A DNA stretch of 64,000 bases from Sedimenticola thiotaurini (GTDB lineage Bacteria; Pseudomonadota; Gammaproteobacteria; Chromatiales; Chromatiaceae), in NCBI RefSeq assembly GCF_001007875.1, contig NZ_CP011412.1, positions 1 through 64,000 of the forward strand, written 5' to 3'. Position 1 is the first letter of the stretch; every line of letters begins with the position of its first letter. This document shows positions 1 to 8,263 of this stretch, piece by piece. The notes beneath the pieces were generated by a model. That model saw only the letters and a program-made list of their open reading frames with translations. It had not been told where the DNA came from and did no database searches. The position numbers and the translations under genes are program-made.

Positions 1-875
1 CCATCTATGCGCTCGATCTCCCTCCCCTGGTCAAACAGTACAATACCGGGTCGGTAGGTCAGCCCCAACTGTTCGGCAAACGCCTTCGGAGTGGTCTTGT
101 TGCCCGCCGGGTCGATGATCGGTTCATCCGAGTTGGCATCCAGCCGGACAAAGGTGTAGTTCTCCAGGACTTTCATGATCTCCGGGTTTTTCAGGTGTCC
201 GTCATGCAGGGCGTCACAGGCGTCGCAACTGCTGTCTTCAAACAGCAGCGCCAGCGGCTTGTCAGCCACCGATTGCAGGTCGCTTACCTGCTTCAGCAGG
301 GGATGATCGCGGAAGGTGTAGACCGGTGTAGTCTGCTGCTGCTCGATGAAACGGCTCAGGTTGGTCTTGAGATAGGCCTTCTGCTGAACGAAGTCGAGGG
401 CGTGTTTGAAGGCAGGTACTGAACGGTAACCGTTCAGACGCAACACCGTTTTGTTGTCCTGGTTCAGGAACAGGATAGTGGGGGTGTAGCGCACCTTGAG
501 GAGCCTGGCCAGCTCCTTTTCTGTGACGGTGGTGTTGGCATCGAAGGCGACTTCCCGATCGCCCTTGATATTGATCTGGATAACGTCAAAGTTCTCTTTG
601 ATAAATGGGGTGTAGGGCGCATTGGCGATATTCTCGTCAACCATCTTGGCGCAGTAGGGGCAGTTGTTCAGATGCATGAACAGCATGACGTGTTTGCCCG
701 AATCAGCGGCTTCTTCGGCATCTTCGGCAATATCCAGGAAACTCTCCTTGAACCAGGCCGGGTGTATCGACGGTACGCCGCCAGTCAGTTTACCCGGCTG
801 GGTGGTCGCCAGTGCCTGCAGGCTGAACAGGGCACAGCAGATGAGCGCGCAAAAACAGAGTAGTCGGTTGAACAT
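1..875 (-). CDS. Exported protein with two thioredoxin-like domains (SoxW/DsbD-like), partial at left edge
   Basis: The reading frame starts at ATG 875 on the minus strand, behind a GGGAGG ribosome site, and runs off the left edge, so the C-terminus is missing. The N-terminus has a Sec signal peptide (FNRLLCFCALICCALFSLQA) followed by a first thioredoxin-like domain with a CPYC motif in the context HLNNCPYCAKM. A second thioredoxin-like region carries CDAC in the context EDSSCDACDALHDG. CxxC pairs in this fold are redox active, so a periplasmic thiol-disulfide role is likely, either keeping cytochrome or Sox components reduced or repairing oxidised proteins. The architecture resembles SoxW-like thioredoxins of sulfur oxidisers, but no sox gene is adjacent here (soxYZAX lies about 60 kb away). 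Substrate is unknown. Sure of the fold, not of the partner. Confidence 0.8.
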   Translation of the reverse strand, partial: MFNRLLCFCALICCALFSLQALATTQPGKLTGGVPSIHPAWFKESFLDIAEDAEEAADSGKHVMLFMHLNNCPYCAKMVDENIANAPYTPFIKENFDVIQINIKGDREVAFDANTTVTEKELARLLKVRYTPTILFLNQDNKTVLRLNGYRSVPAFKHALDFVQQKAYLKTNLSRFIEQQQTTPVYTFRDHPLLKQVSDLQSVADKPLALLFEDSSCDACDALHDGHLKNPEIMKVLENYTFVRLDANSDEPIIDPAGNKTTPKAFAEQLGLTYRPGIVLFDQGREIERID

Positions 876-1369
876 AATGCATCCTCCCTCGGATTCCTAG
901 TGGCCGGTATTCGGCTCGTATTATCAAGATCGTGTGGTTATTCCCTTGAACAGTCTGGGACAACGTCAACTCTGGCCGGTTTCATTGCCCGGTTATCAGG
1001 TATGACGGTGACAGCCAACTATCCGATCACCACGGGCGTGTATTGCCAGGCGCAGCACATCCCGTGACCTTACGCTATAGCGGGATTTTAGCGAGCAGCT
1101 GTCCACCGCTGCCCGACCGCATGGCCATTATTAGCTACAGCGTAAAGATTGTCTATTGCCCCTCGAGGGCAAATGAGTAATGGCCGTATCGGCAAGGCCC
1201 GGAGCCAGGATAAGGGGGACACAGAAGCAGAGGAGTACTAGGGCAGATTGACCGATTGCGTCCGAAAGTACGGGCATTTTGCCTGTATCGGCAGTGTCGG
1301 TCTGTCACTCTCCATTAGTTGTTGGCTGGTTGGGGACGTGTCGGCCATCAGCAGTTCGCCAATACATGG
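876..1369. other. Gene-free stretch between thioredoxin-like gene and diguanylate cyclase
   Basis: About 490 bases with no convincing gene. It lies upstream of the minus-strand thioredoxin-like gene and downstream of the minus-strand diguanylate cyclase. A short hairpin (TTGCCC, loop, GGGCAA) sits near 1154-1170 but lacks a T-run, so it is not a convincing terminator. No promoter is clear enough to call. Confidence 0.5.
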
Positions 1370-2320
1370 CTAACTGCAACTGATCCGGTTTCTGCCCCGG
1401 TGTTTGGCCCGGTAGAGGGCCTGATCGGCGCGACGGATTGCCCCCTCGATGTGCTTGTCGTCCAACCGTAACGTGGTCAGGCCAATGCTGATGGTGACGC
1501 GGATCTGTTGATTCAGGTAGTGCAGTGGTCGTCGCGCCAGACTGGAACGGATCCGCTCCGCCACCAGCAACGCCTGCCCCGGCGTGGTATCAGGCAGCAG
1601 AATACAGAACTCCTCGCCTCCCCAGCGGGCGACGATATCAATATTCCGTAACTGAGCCCGAATGATATTGGCAACCTGTTTTAGGACATAGTCTCCCGCA
1701 TCATGCCCATACCGGTCATTAATGAGTTTGAAGTGATCAAGGTCCAGCAGCAAGACCACGCCGTCAGCCCGAAAGCGATCCTTGCGTTGCAACTCCGACT
1801 GGAAATGCAGTTTGAAATAGTTACGGTTGCCGAGGCCGGTCAGGAAATCGTGCGTGGCCTGTTCATGCAGCATCATCTCCAGTTGCTTGGTCTGGCTGAT
1901 ATCGATCATGTAGCCGGACCATATTGCCGGTTCATCATTCGCCATAGAGTTTTTCGTGGAGGAGACCCTGATCCACTTCTCCTTGCCCGATGGCAGGATT
2001 ACCCGGGTATCGATAAAAAAGGTGTCCGCCCCTTGGGATGCCTTTAGGTCCTGTTCCCTGAAAAATTCCACATCATCCGGGTGAATGAGGTTCCAGAACC
2101 TGTTCATGTCCGCCATCAACTCTTCAGGGGCAATGCCCAGCAACTCCTGGGAATAAGCGCTGCAGTAGAGGCAGTGACCGGTGCCGGCTTCATCGATTAC
2201 ATAGTCATAAAGCAGTGCAGGGAGATTGCGGGTAAAGCGGTCGTAGCGATCAGCCTTTTCACGCAGCATCTGCAGTTCGGCTGCAGGTGGCGTGGGTATT
2301 TGATCAAAAGCTCTGTTCAT
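1370..2320 (-). CDS. PAS-GGDEF diguanylate cyclase
   Basis: A 316-residue soluble protein that should make cyclic di-GMP from two GTP. Residues 25-145 form a PAS domain (NLPALLYDYVID, then WSGYMIDISQTKQ at its end), which would sense a ligand or redox state. Residues 155-312 are the GGDEF domain with an intact GGEEF active site at 234-238. An inhibitory I-site RxxD (R225-D228) sits exactly five residues before it, so product feedback is expected. No membrane segment or signal peptide is visible, so it acts in the cytoplasm. It is isolated, with long gaps on both sides. There is no EAL domain. Catalytic call is confident; the PAS signal is unknown. Confidence 0.93.
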   Translation of the reverse strand: MNRAFDQIPTPPAAELQMLREKADRYDRFTRNLPALLYDYVIDEAGTGHCLYCSAYSQELLGIAPEELMADMNRFWNLIHPDDVEFFREQDLKASQGADTFFIDTRVILPSGKEKWIRVSSTKNSMANDEPAIWSGYMIDISQTKQLEMMLHEQATHDFLTGLGNRNYFKLHFQSELQRKDRFRADGVVLLLDLDHFKLINDRYGHDAGDYVLKQVANIIRAQLRNIDIVARWGGEEFCILLPDTTPGQALLVAERIRSSLARRPLHYLNQQIRVTISIGLTTLRLDDKHIEGAIRRADQALYRAKHRGRNRISCS

Positions 2321-2741
2321 CAGCGTTGCGGTATCTGTAGACTATTGGCAAAGCAAAGACCGCTGGTCAACAGGCTGAAGAGTAGTGTAACGCGGTCGGT
2401 TTACGTCAGGGGTGGGGTGATTTTCAATCCTTCCTGATGTCCTCGTCAGACAGGTGAATTCTACCAAAGAGATAAGGGTTTAGATATGTCCTAAAGCTGT
2501 CCGGTTAAAGATGAGAATTGGCTCACAGATCGATGGCGGGGTGGGTTGATGAGTGGGATCGGAAATCGTGCGAATGCCGTTAAATATCCGGCGATCACCC
2601 GGAGAAGTAGTCCGTTTTATTCCCACACAGTTCCTTAATATCGAGTATCAACAGTTAAAAGCACCGGGTCAGGTGCAAGTAATATGATTCTTGAATTCCA
2701 TTGCTTATCCGCAATGGAAAGCACAACCAAAGAGGAAGATA
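2321..2741. other. Gene-free stretch between divergent genes
   Basis: About 420 bases between the minus-strand diguanylate cyclase and the plus-strand NYN gene, so it must carry both promoters. It is richer in A+T than the flanking genes. I see no operator, repeat or small gene I can defend. Confidence 0.4.
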
Positions 2742-3470
2742 GTGGCGACAAAAAATAGAATAGCACTGCTCATCGATTGCGATAACGTGAGCCACGCATC
2801 GGTAGATGGTGTTCTGGAAGAGTTGGCGAAATATGGTGTGGTGAATGTCCGGCATGCCCATGGTGATTGGAACAGCCCATCACTCTCCGGTTGGCGTGAA
2901 AAACTACATCCCCATGCGATCAGACCCATGCAACAGTTTGCCTATACCAAAGGAAAGAACGCCACTGATTCGGCCATGATCATTGACGCTATGGATCTTC
3001 TGTACAGCAAAAATATTGATGCATTTGCTCTGATGACCAGTGACAGCGACTTTACACCACTGGTATTGCGACTACTGGAGAGTGGACTACCGGTGTATGG
3101 GTTTGGTGAGAAGAAGACGCCACAACCCTTTGTCGACTCATGTACAACCTTTATCTATACGGAGAACCTGGCATCAGGCCAGGAGGATTTATCAACGAGT
3201 GATAAACCTATCGCCAAGAAGAGTCGAAACGAACTGAGAGGCGATGCGGCGCTGGTAAAACTACTTCGAACTGCTGTTGAACAGACTTCCGACGATGATG
3301 GCTGGGCCCACATGAGCAAGGTTGGGCTATACATCACCAATAACAGTTCATTTTCCCCTATCAATTATGGATACAAGAAACTAGGTGATCTGGTGAGGGC
3401 CAGTGAACTGTTTGACGTCGAAATGAGAAATGACGGCGCCGCCATGTTCATCAAGGATAGTCGTAAATAG
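2742..3470 (+). CDS. NYN domain (LabA/DUF88-like) protein with C-terminal LOTUS/OST-HTH domain
   Basis: The N-terminal 150 residues match the NYN/PIN-like nuclease fold: a first acidic cluster in RIALLIDCDNVS, a middle KGKNATDSAMIIDAMDLL segment, and the third acidic motif ALMTSDSDFTPLVLRL. The spaced aspartates are those that bind metal in this family, so it is a candidate RNase. The last 75 residues (RGDAALVKLLRTAVEQ onwards) look like a LOTUS/OST-HTH winged helix, a common RNA-binding partner domain. I chose the GTG at 2742 because AGAGGAAG lies just upstream and family members start at about ATKNRIALLID; an in-frame TTG at 2691 would add 17 residues. Single gene, no operon. The RNA substrate is unknown. 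Confidence 0.88.
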   Translation: MATKNRIALLIDCDNVSHASVDGVLEELAKYGVVNVRHAHGDWNSPSLSGWREKLHPHAIRPMQQFAYTKGKNATDSAMIIDAMDLLYSKNIDAFALMTSDSDFTPLVLRLLESGLPVYGFGEKKTPQPFVDSCTTFIYTENLASGQEDLSTSDKPIAKKSRNELRGDAALVKLLRTAVEQTSDDDGWAHMSKVGLYITNNSSFSPINYGYKKLGDLVRASELFDVEMRNDGAAMFIKDSRK

Positions 3471-4029
3471 ACGAGTAAGCCGGATTGAGTCCCCAGATAT
3501 GATGTTGCCCGATTTATAACCGGTTATCCGCGCGGATTATCAGGCAATGGATGGATAGGTGGATCCTGTTTCTTCACTGATTCCAAGTTGGCTGAATAGT
3601 GTGATGTCTCCTGTTCAGCGCCAAATGATTGATCTGCTTGGTACTGAGATACAAACCGAGTGGGATGGGCACGCCTTCTGTGCCCACGCGGTACCTGTGC
3701 CTATGCCAACATGATTCAGCAATAGAATCCGCTGCGCCTATCCGACAAATTTGGTGTCAGTCGGTGACGTTGAACTGTTGCAGATATTGATGCTAGTCTC
3801 CCATCTACCTTCAAACAACCAAATCTGCCGGTTCAATCAGTGGCAAAAATGAATATCGGTCGTTAGAGAACGAATAGCGTTATTTTTTATCACAGGCAGT
3901 TCGTTTTGATGGGTGCCGTCTGACGTTAGGGTTCTCTACACAACTGTCAGGGCTGCACCTTCCCACCAGGAAAATTCACCACAGGGAGTTTTACGCAACC
4001 ACGGTATTGTCGTGAGGAGATGGTGAGTC
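3471..4029. other. Gene-free stretch of about 560 bases
   Basis: No gene-like frame is supported. It contains the hairpin listed at 3666-3686. The last 20 bases hold the ribosome site of the metallopeptidase gene. The composition is AT-richer than the window average, which fits either a relic or a long regulatory region. Confidence 0.4.
3666..3686. repeat. REP-like hairpin
   Basis: A perfect 7-base inverted repeat, TGGGCAC and GTGCCCA, encloses a 7-base loop. Isolated intergenic hairpins of the type GGGCAC-loop-GTGCCC often belong to dispersed repeat families in sulfur-oxidising Gammaproteobacteria, which is an inference from memory. There is no T-run beside it, so a terminator role is less likely. 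Confidence 0.35.
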
Positions 4030-5028
4030 ATGCGTTATCTATCCCGGGTTATTGTTTCGCTTTTATTGTTTCACTCTTTCGCATCGGCCAATCAGAACAC
4101 TGTGCCGGGTGAGGTTTTGTTTACCCAGCAGGTGGTGGCACTGGATGAAAAAAATAACGAGTATCCCTCGGTAAGAATTGAGCCGGATCGCGTTGATGGA
4201 TTGCGTTCACACACCTATGACATGGGTGAGCACGGCTCATTAATGATCATGACCAATATTCAGGAGATTGAGTTTCGTGGCCTGCCGGAACTGGTGAAGG
4301 GGGTGGAACATGCCTACCAGTTTATTCACCGGGAAACCGGCCGGTATCCGAAAAGCGGAGTGCTATTATACATTATCGAAATGGATCAGGTTCCCCTGGC
4401 GTATACCTTTCAAGCCAGCTATCCGGATGATGCAGGATGGAGCGAAGTGCGGCTGGCCCTGGTACGACGGGGAGAGCCGCTGTTTGGGTCGGATGCGGCT
4501 CAGAGTGTTTCCGAGCTTGTTTACGACACTATTCCCCATGAATTGACCCACGATGTACTGGCCGGCCTGCATTCATTGCCGCACGATCTGAACGGGCGAT
4601 CTTCCTACCACACGCGCTGGTTTATCGAGGGCGTATGTGAACTCCTGGCGAAAAGATTCGCCCATGAGGAGGGGGTCTTTGCCTGGCGGCATTTTCTGAG
4701 ACTTCGACATGTTGAACGGGTGTTGGTCGATGAGACCGTGCGCCGCTCGCTGTTCAACTGGAGTCAATTTAATCAGAACGGCATGAATTTGGAGTCTGAC
4801 CTGTATGGAGCCGCCATGCTGGTTTTGATGGAGTGGACCCGAATGGTGGATCTGCGTCTGTTGCTGAACCGGATTGATAACTCCCCCAGGCCCTTGAACG
4901 GATCGGATCTGCAAGCCCTGCTGGAGACAACCACCGGCCACGATGTGGAGTGGGTCATGGATCAGGGCCATCTGATCGGCCGGGGGTTGATGGTAGACGA
5001 CAACCTGGCTACCTACCAAGCTGAATAA
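4030..5028 (+). CDS. Exported zinc metallopeptidase-like protein (peptidase MA/gluzincin type)
   Basis: A 332-residue protein with a cleavable signal peptide (MRYLSRVIVSLLLFHSFASA). The centre carries HELTH (H170, E171, H174), the zinc-binding and catalytic motif HExxH, followed 26 residues later by WFIEGVCE with E200 as a plausible third zinc ligand, the arrangement of gluzincins in the peptidase MA clan. A secreted or periplasmic protease is therefore likely. The first 120 residues show no recognised domain. The start is supported by GAGGAGATGG directly upstream. It stands alone between a long gap and a MarR gene. The substrate is unknown, and loss of activity cannot be ruled out without a structure prediction. 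Confidence 0.72.
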   Translation: MRYLSRVIVSLLLFHSFASANQNTVPGEVLFTQQVVALDEKNNEYPSVRIEPDRVDGLRSHTYDMGEHGSLMIMTNIQEIEFRGLPELVKGVEHAYQFIHRETGRYPKSGVLLYIIEMDQVPLAYTFQASYPDDAGWSEVRLALVRRGEPLFGSDAAQSVSELVYDTIPHELTHDVLAGLHSLPHDLNGRSSYHTRWFIEGVCELLAKRFAHEEGVFAWRHFLRLRHVERVLVDETVRRSLFNWSQFNQNGMNLESDLYGAAMLVLMEWTRMVDLRLLLNRIDNSPRPLNGSDLQALLETTTGHDVEWVMDQGHLIGRGLMVDDNLATYQAE

Positions 5029-5175
5029 CCCTATTATCTGAGAAGGCAGACACGCCTTTTGGATAATCTTTCCTTCATAGCCCGAATGTTATTTTTGGCA
5101 ATCCGGCCTAACCGGTTGTGATGAAAATAAACTTAACATATACTTGCGAGATCAACTAAATAGCAAGGTGTTGTT

Positions 5176-5598
5176 ATGTCGCAGGAACCGCTGAGTACAA
5201 CCCTAGTGATCCAAAATGCGTTACTGGCCTCAAGATTGGCCAGACGGGTAAGTCATCGTCTCAGTATGCATGGCATCAATCTGACTGAGTATCTGGTTAT
5301 GCACTATCTGTCCGGGTCTGCAAATAATGCCGTGCCCAGAATTGAATTGGCTGAACATATCGGAATGAGTGCTTCGGGGGTGACGCGCCTCATTGCGCCA
5401 ATGGAGAAAAATGGCCTCATAACAAAACGTGCCAACCCGCGCGACGCCCGTCAAAGCCTGGTGAAACTCTCTAAAACCGGCATGCGTCTCTACCGTGAGG
5501 CAAGTGTCAGTTTTGAGTCAGTGGCCAGTGATTCGATTGGCGGTCTCAGCAGGAGTCAACAGTCAAAGCTGGTCGAATTGTTAGCCAAGGTGCTCTGA
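5176..5598 (+). CDS. MarR family transcriptional regulator
   Basis: A 140-residue winged-helix regulator. Helices LTEYLVMHYLSG and RIELAEHIGMSASGVTRLIAPMEKNGLI form the DNA-recognition part, and KRANPRDARQSLVKLSKTG is the basic wing typical of MarR proteins. Such proteins bind as dimers to palindromes and usually release DNA when bound by phenolic or oxidised ligands. The stop lies three bases before the next gene, and the GNAT gene follows soon after, so the three probably form an operon that the regulator may control. The ligand is unknown. Confidence 0.9.
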   Translation: MSQEPLSTTLVIQNALLASRLARRVSHRLSMHGINLTEYLVMHYLSGSANNAVPRIELAEHIGMSASGVTRLIAPMEKNGLITKRANPRDARQSLVKLSKTGMRLYREASVSFESVASDSIGGLSRSQQSKLVELLAKVL

Positions 5599-5601
5599 AC
5601 C

Positions 5602-6030
5602 ATGGATGACAATTATCAGCAGCCCAGCCAGGAAGCGGCAATACGACTGTTCAGCCGCAACATCAGTGGCCCGGTGGTGATGCTGAACCTGCTGCGTTTT
5701 AGGAAAGTGGCGGACTATACAGTCAATCCGGAACTGTCGCCGGACCAGCCAATTACGGGTAGAGCGGCATTTCAACGCTATGTGGATCACAGCCTGCCCC
5801 ATCTGCACCAAAGTGGTGGCGAGTTGCTGTTTATGGGGCAGGGGAGCCACTATTTTATCGGGCCGCCCAATGAGCAATGGGACCTGGTTATGTTGGGCAG
5901 ACAGGGCGCCCTGGCCAGTTTTATGGCGTTTGCTTCCCACACCGGTTATGTTGCCGGCCCGGGACACAGAACGGCTGCAGTTGTGGATTCCCGGTTGCTG
6001 CCTGTGGTGGAAATGCCCAGGCAGACATAA
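5602..6030 (+). CDS. DUF1330-like small protein (dimeric alpha-beta barrel)
   Basis: A 142-residue cytoplasmic protein. The PVVMLNLLRFRK start, the central GRAAFQRYVDHSLPHL and the late segment WDLVMLGRQGALASFMAFASHTGY match the ferredoxin-like dimeric barrel pattern of the DUF1330 group. Members are mostly uncharacterised and are often encoded beside stress regulators. The gene begins three bases after the MarR stop and ends shortly before the GNAT gene, so co-transcription is likely. No catalytic residue can be assigned. Confidence 0.72.
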   Translation: MDDNYQQPSQEAAIRLFSRNISGPVVMLNLLRFRKVADYTVNPELSPDQPITGRAAFQRYVDHSLPHLHQSGGELLFMGQGSHYFIGPPNEQWDLVMLGRQGALASFMAFASHTGYVAGPGHRTAAVVDSRLLPVVEMPRQT

Positions 6031-6053
6031 AGCCGTTAAAGGAGCTGATTCAG

Positions 6054-6560
6054 ATGACGCCAACAGCCAACTACCAGATCCGACCATACGGCAAGGATGA
6101 TCTGCCGGTATTGGCTGGAATCTACCGGGATGCCATTCGTCACCGGGGACCCGAATGTTACTCGGAGCAGCAGGTGGCGGCCTGGTCCAGTTTTCCCGAT
6201 GCCCTGCGCGATTTTGAATATTGGCTCACCAGTGCCACCACCTGGGTGGCGGTGGACAGGCATGATAACTGTATCGGCTTTACCGCCCTGGAAGAGCCGG
6301 GACGTATCTCTGCGCTGTTTGTAGCGCCCGCCTGGATGGGGCAGGGTGTCGGGTACGGTCTGTTGAACCATCTGCTTAAGGAAGCGCGTTTAGGTTCCTG
6401 CCAGACGGTTACCACGGAGGCTTCCGAGTTTTCCCGGCCGCTGTTTGAAAAGTTTGGTTTTGTTGTGCTGGAGATAGAGCACACCGAATTCAAGGGTGTG
6501 GCGTTCACCCGCTACGCCATGCAGACCGAGTTTCAGCGCGGATCGGGGGATGCTTGTTGA
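6054..6560 (+). CDS. GNAT family N-acetyltransferase
   Basis: A 168-residue GNAT fold protein. RPYGKDDLPVLAGIYRDAIRH is the first strand and helix, and ALFVAPAWMGQGVGYGLLNHLL is motif A, with QGVGYG as the acetyl-CoA pyrophosphate loop. The closing FEKFGFVVLEIEHTEFKG is the usual final strand pair. It should transfer an acetyl group from acetyl-CoA to an amine, substrate unknown. The ATG at 6054 is preferred because GGAG lies nine bases upstream; a longer in-frame extension back to 5877 overlaps the previous gene and lacks family similarity. Third gene of the putative MarR operon. Confidence 0.9.
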   Translation: MTPTANYQIRPYGKDDLPVLAGIYRDAIRHRGPECYSEQQVAAWSSFPDALRDFEYWLTSATTWVAVDRHDNCIGFTALEEPGRISALFVAPAWMGQGVGYGLLNHLLKEARLGSCQTVTTEASEFSRPLFEKFGFVVLEIEHTEFKGVAFTRYAMQTEFQRGSGDAC

Positions 6561-6588
6561 CTGGTTTTCAGCGAGTTGATTATCTGAC

Positions 6589-6616
6589 GGTACCGGCCAC
6601 CCCGGTGACCGGTACC
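6589..6616. terminator. Hairpin between convergent genes
   Basis: A perfect 8-base inverted repeat, GGTACCGG and CCGGTACC, with a 12-base loop lies between the convergent GNAT and lectin-like genes. The position suits a two-way terminator, but there is no strong T-run on either side. Confidence 0.45.
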
Positions 6617-6624
6617 CCATTTGC

Positions 6625-7278
6625 TCAGTCAGCAGCAAAGCAGTAGAAGTAACCGTTACCGCCGGTTTTCGGCAGGTCGTCCTTGCCACATCCTCGGGTG
6701 CCGTGGGCCGAATTCCAGGAGGTGTTGCCGCCACCGTGCCGGTCATGGTGGCCCACCTGGGCACTACCCGTACTGTTACTTGTCCAGTTGTTGCAGGTGT
6801 GATCCGCCTCATCGGGGAAGTAGGCCGTGCCGTCTTCCTGGGTGCCGGTCAGGATGTCATGCTCGTTCGGGCTGTCATAACGCCCTTTGATACGGTTGCC
6901 GTTCTCATCAAGGGCGGTTTCCAGGGTGATTTTATTGTTGTACAGATGCAGGTCGGTCAGATTGGCCGCGATCAGAACACCGTGGGCGTTATACCAGGGT
7001 CCATTGCCGATCCGGTCCCGGGCGGAGATGCCCCGCTTGCCCTTCTCTTCGGTACTGAGATAGGCGCGCCACTCCCGGTCACCTGCACCGGCCGCTGCGG
7101 CCAGTTTCTGGCAGTGGGCATCAGCACCGGCCAATCCGCCCAGGTTTGCGCCATCCCCCATTCCCACGCTGGTGACAAAGAAGCCCATAGGGCGCAGCTC
7201 TTCAGCGCTCAGGGTCATGGGCAGGGTGCTGCACAGGGTTCCTATGCCTAGCAGCAATGCAATGGATTTGTGATGCAT
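6625..7278 (-). CDS. Exported lectin-like (C-type lectin/DUF1554-like fold) protein
   Basis: A 217-residue protein with a signal peptide (MHHKSIALLLGIGTLCSTLPMTLSA). The mature part starts with FVTSVGMGDGANLGGLAGADAHCQKLA and WRAYLSTE, the pattern seen at the start of bacterial lectin-like or DUF1554 domains, and ends with HGTRGCGKDDLP and GGNGYFYCFAAD. Four cysteines in the mature part (DAHCQ, DHTCNN, RGCGK, YFYCF) could form two disulfides. A secreted carbohydrate- or surface-binding role is inferred from the fold, but the ligand is unknown. A histidine-rich stretch, VGHHDRHGGG, is unusual and could bind metal. Single gene, convergent with the GNAT gene. Confidence 0.75.
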   Translation of the reverse strand: MHHKSIALLLGIGTLCSTLPMTLSAEELRPMGFFVTSVGMGDGANLGGLAGADAHCQKLAAAAGAGDREWRAYLSTEEKGKRGISARDRIGNGPWYNAHGVLIAANLTDLHLYNNKITLETALDENGNRIKGRYDSPNEHDILTGTQEDGTAYFPDEADHTCNNWTSNSTGSAQVGHHDRHGGGNTSWNSAHGTRGCGKDDLPKTGGNGYFYCFAAD

Positions 7279-7641
7279 GTTTATCTCCTCTTTGGATTAT
7301 TCCCGATTCCATCAAACGCACAGATTCAGTGTAGGATAATTTTTGCCGGAAGTTATTCTGTTTGCCAGATACGGGTGCACAAATCTGTGCGACCCGGTCT
7401 CCTTCCTGCTACGGACCCGAACCAAACACTACACTGTTAATGGAAATCGTGTTCGGGTTATCGGGCCAGTTATAACAAAACAGTAACGTCTGAAGTAATT
7501 TGATTGTCAGGCAGGTCAATAAGGGTGAAAGTAAGCTGGTTGTCGGGCCAGCGCCGTAGGGCCTCCCGGAGCTTGCCGGTGAGGCCAACCTGATCAGACA
7601 AGACGTTTGGTCCCGGAATCAAACTGAAACGGAGAGTTATC
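7279..7641. other. Gene-free divergent intergenic region
   Basis: About 360 bases between the minus-strand lectin-like gene and plus-strand msrA. It must contain both promoters. I see no operator pattern strong enough to name; the small frames inside are not gene-like. Confidence 0.4.
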
Positions 7642-8232
7642 GTGAAAGCAAAGTGGGCATTTATGCTGTTACCCAGCCTGTTGGTGGGCGCATCCAGTGC
7701 TGTGGCGGACAAGGCTATTCTGGCGGGTGGCTGTTTCTGGTGTATGGAATCGGATTTTGAAAAACTGGCGGGTGTCACCGATGTGGTGTCCGGCTTTACT
7801 GGCGGGACCTTGAAAAATCCCACTTACAATGGCGACCATACCGGACACTATGAAGCGGTGGAGATCACCTATGATCCCGATAAGGTGAGTTACAAGGAGC
7901 TGCTCGACTACTACTGGGTGAATATTGACCCGTTTGATGATCGTGGGCAGTTTTGCGACAAAGGACCGAGTTATCTGAGCGCCATTTTCGTGGCCAATGA
8001 CCAGGAGCGGGAGCTGGCCGAACAGTCCAAAAAAGCGGTACAGGCCCAGTTCCCGGATAAAACCGTGGTCACGCCTATCCTGCCGGCCAGTACCTTCTAT
8101 CCCATCCAGGGCGATGAAAGCTACCATCAGGACTATTACAAGAATAACCCGTTGCGCTATAAGTACTATCGTTGGAACTGCGGTCGCGATCAGCGTCTGA
8201 AAGCGATCTGGGGTGATCGGGCCACCCATTGA
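7642..8232 (+). CDS. msrA: Peptide-methionine (S)-S-oxide reductase MsrA, exported form
   Basis: Reduces methionine-S-sulfoxide in oxidised proteins. The catalytic motif GCFWC occupies residues 30-34, with C31 as the nucleophile, followed by SGFTGG and the substrate-pocket segment NGDHTGHYEAVEITYDP. The protein also carries QGDESYHQDYY near its end, typical of the family. Unlike cytoplasmic MsrA, the first 22 residues (MKAKWAFMLLPSLLVGASSAVA) are a clear signal peptide, so repair happens in the periplasm. No msrB is adjacent. Two cysteines near the C-terminus (QFCDKG, WNCGRD) could act as resolving residues. The gene is convergent with an alpha/beta hydrolase gene. Confidence 0.95.
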   Translation: MKAKWAFMLLPSLLVGASSAVADKAILAGGCFWCMESDFEKLAGVTDVVSGFTGGTLKNPTYNGDHTGHYEAVEITYDPDKVSYKELLDYYWVNIDPFDDRGQFCDKGPSYLSAIFVANDQERELAEQSKKAVQAQFPDKTVVTPILPASTFYPIQGDESYHQDYYKNNPLRYKYYRWNCGRDQRLKAIWGDRATH

Positions 8233-8241
8233 TCCATCCAG

Positions 8242-8263
8242 GCCGGCTGTTGATTCAGCCGGC
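8242..8263. terminator. Hairpin after msrA
   Basis: An 8-base perfect inverted repeat, GCCGGCTG and CAGCCGGC, lies just after the msrA stop and overlaps the end of the convergent hydrolase gene. No T-run follows, so a terminator role is only suggested by position. Confidence 0.4.
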
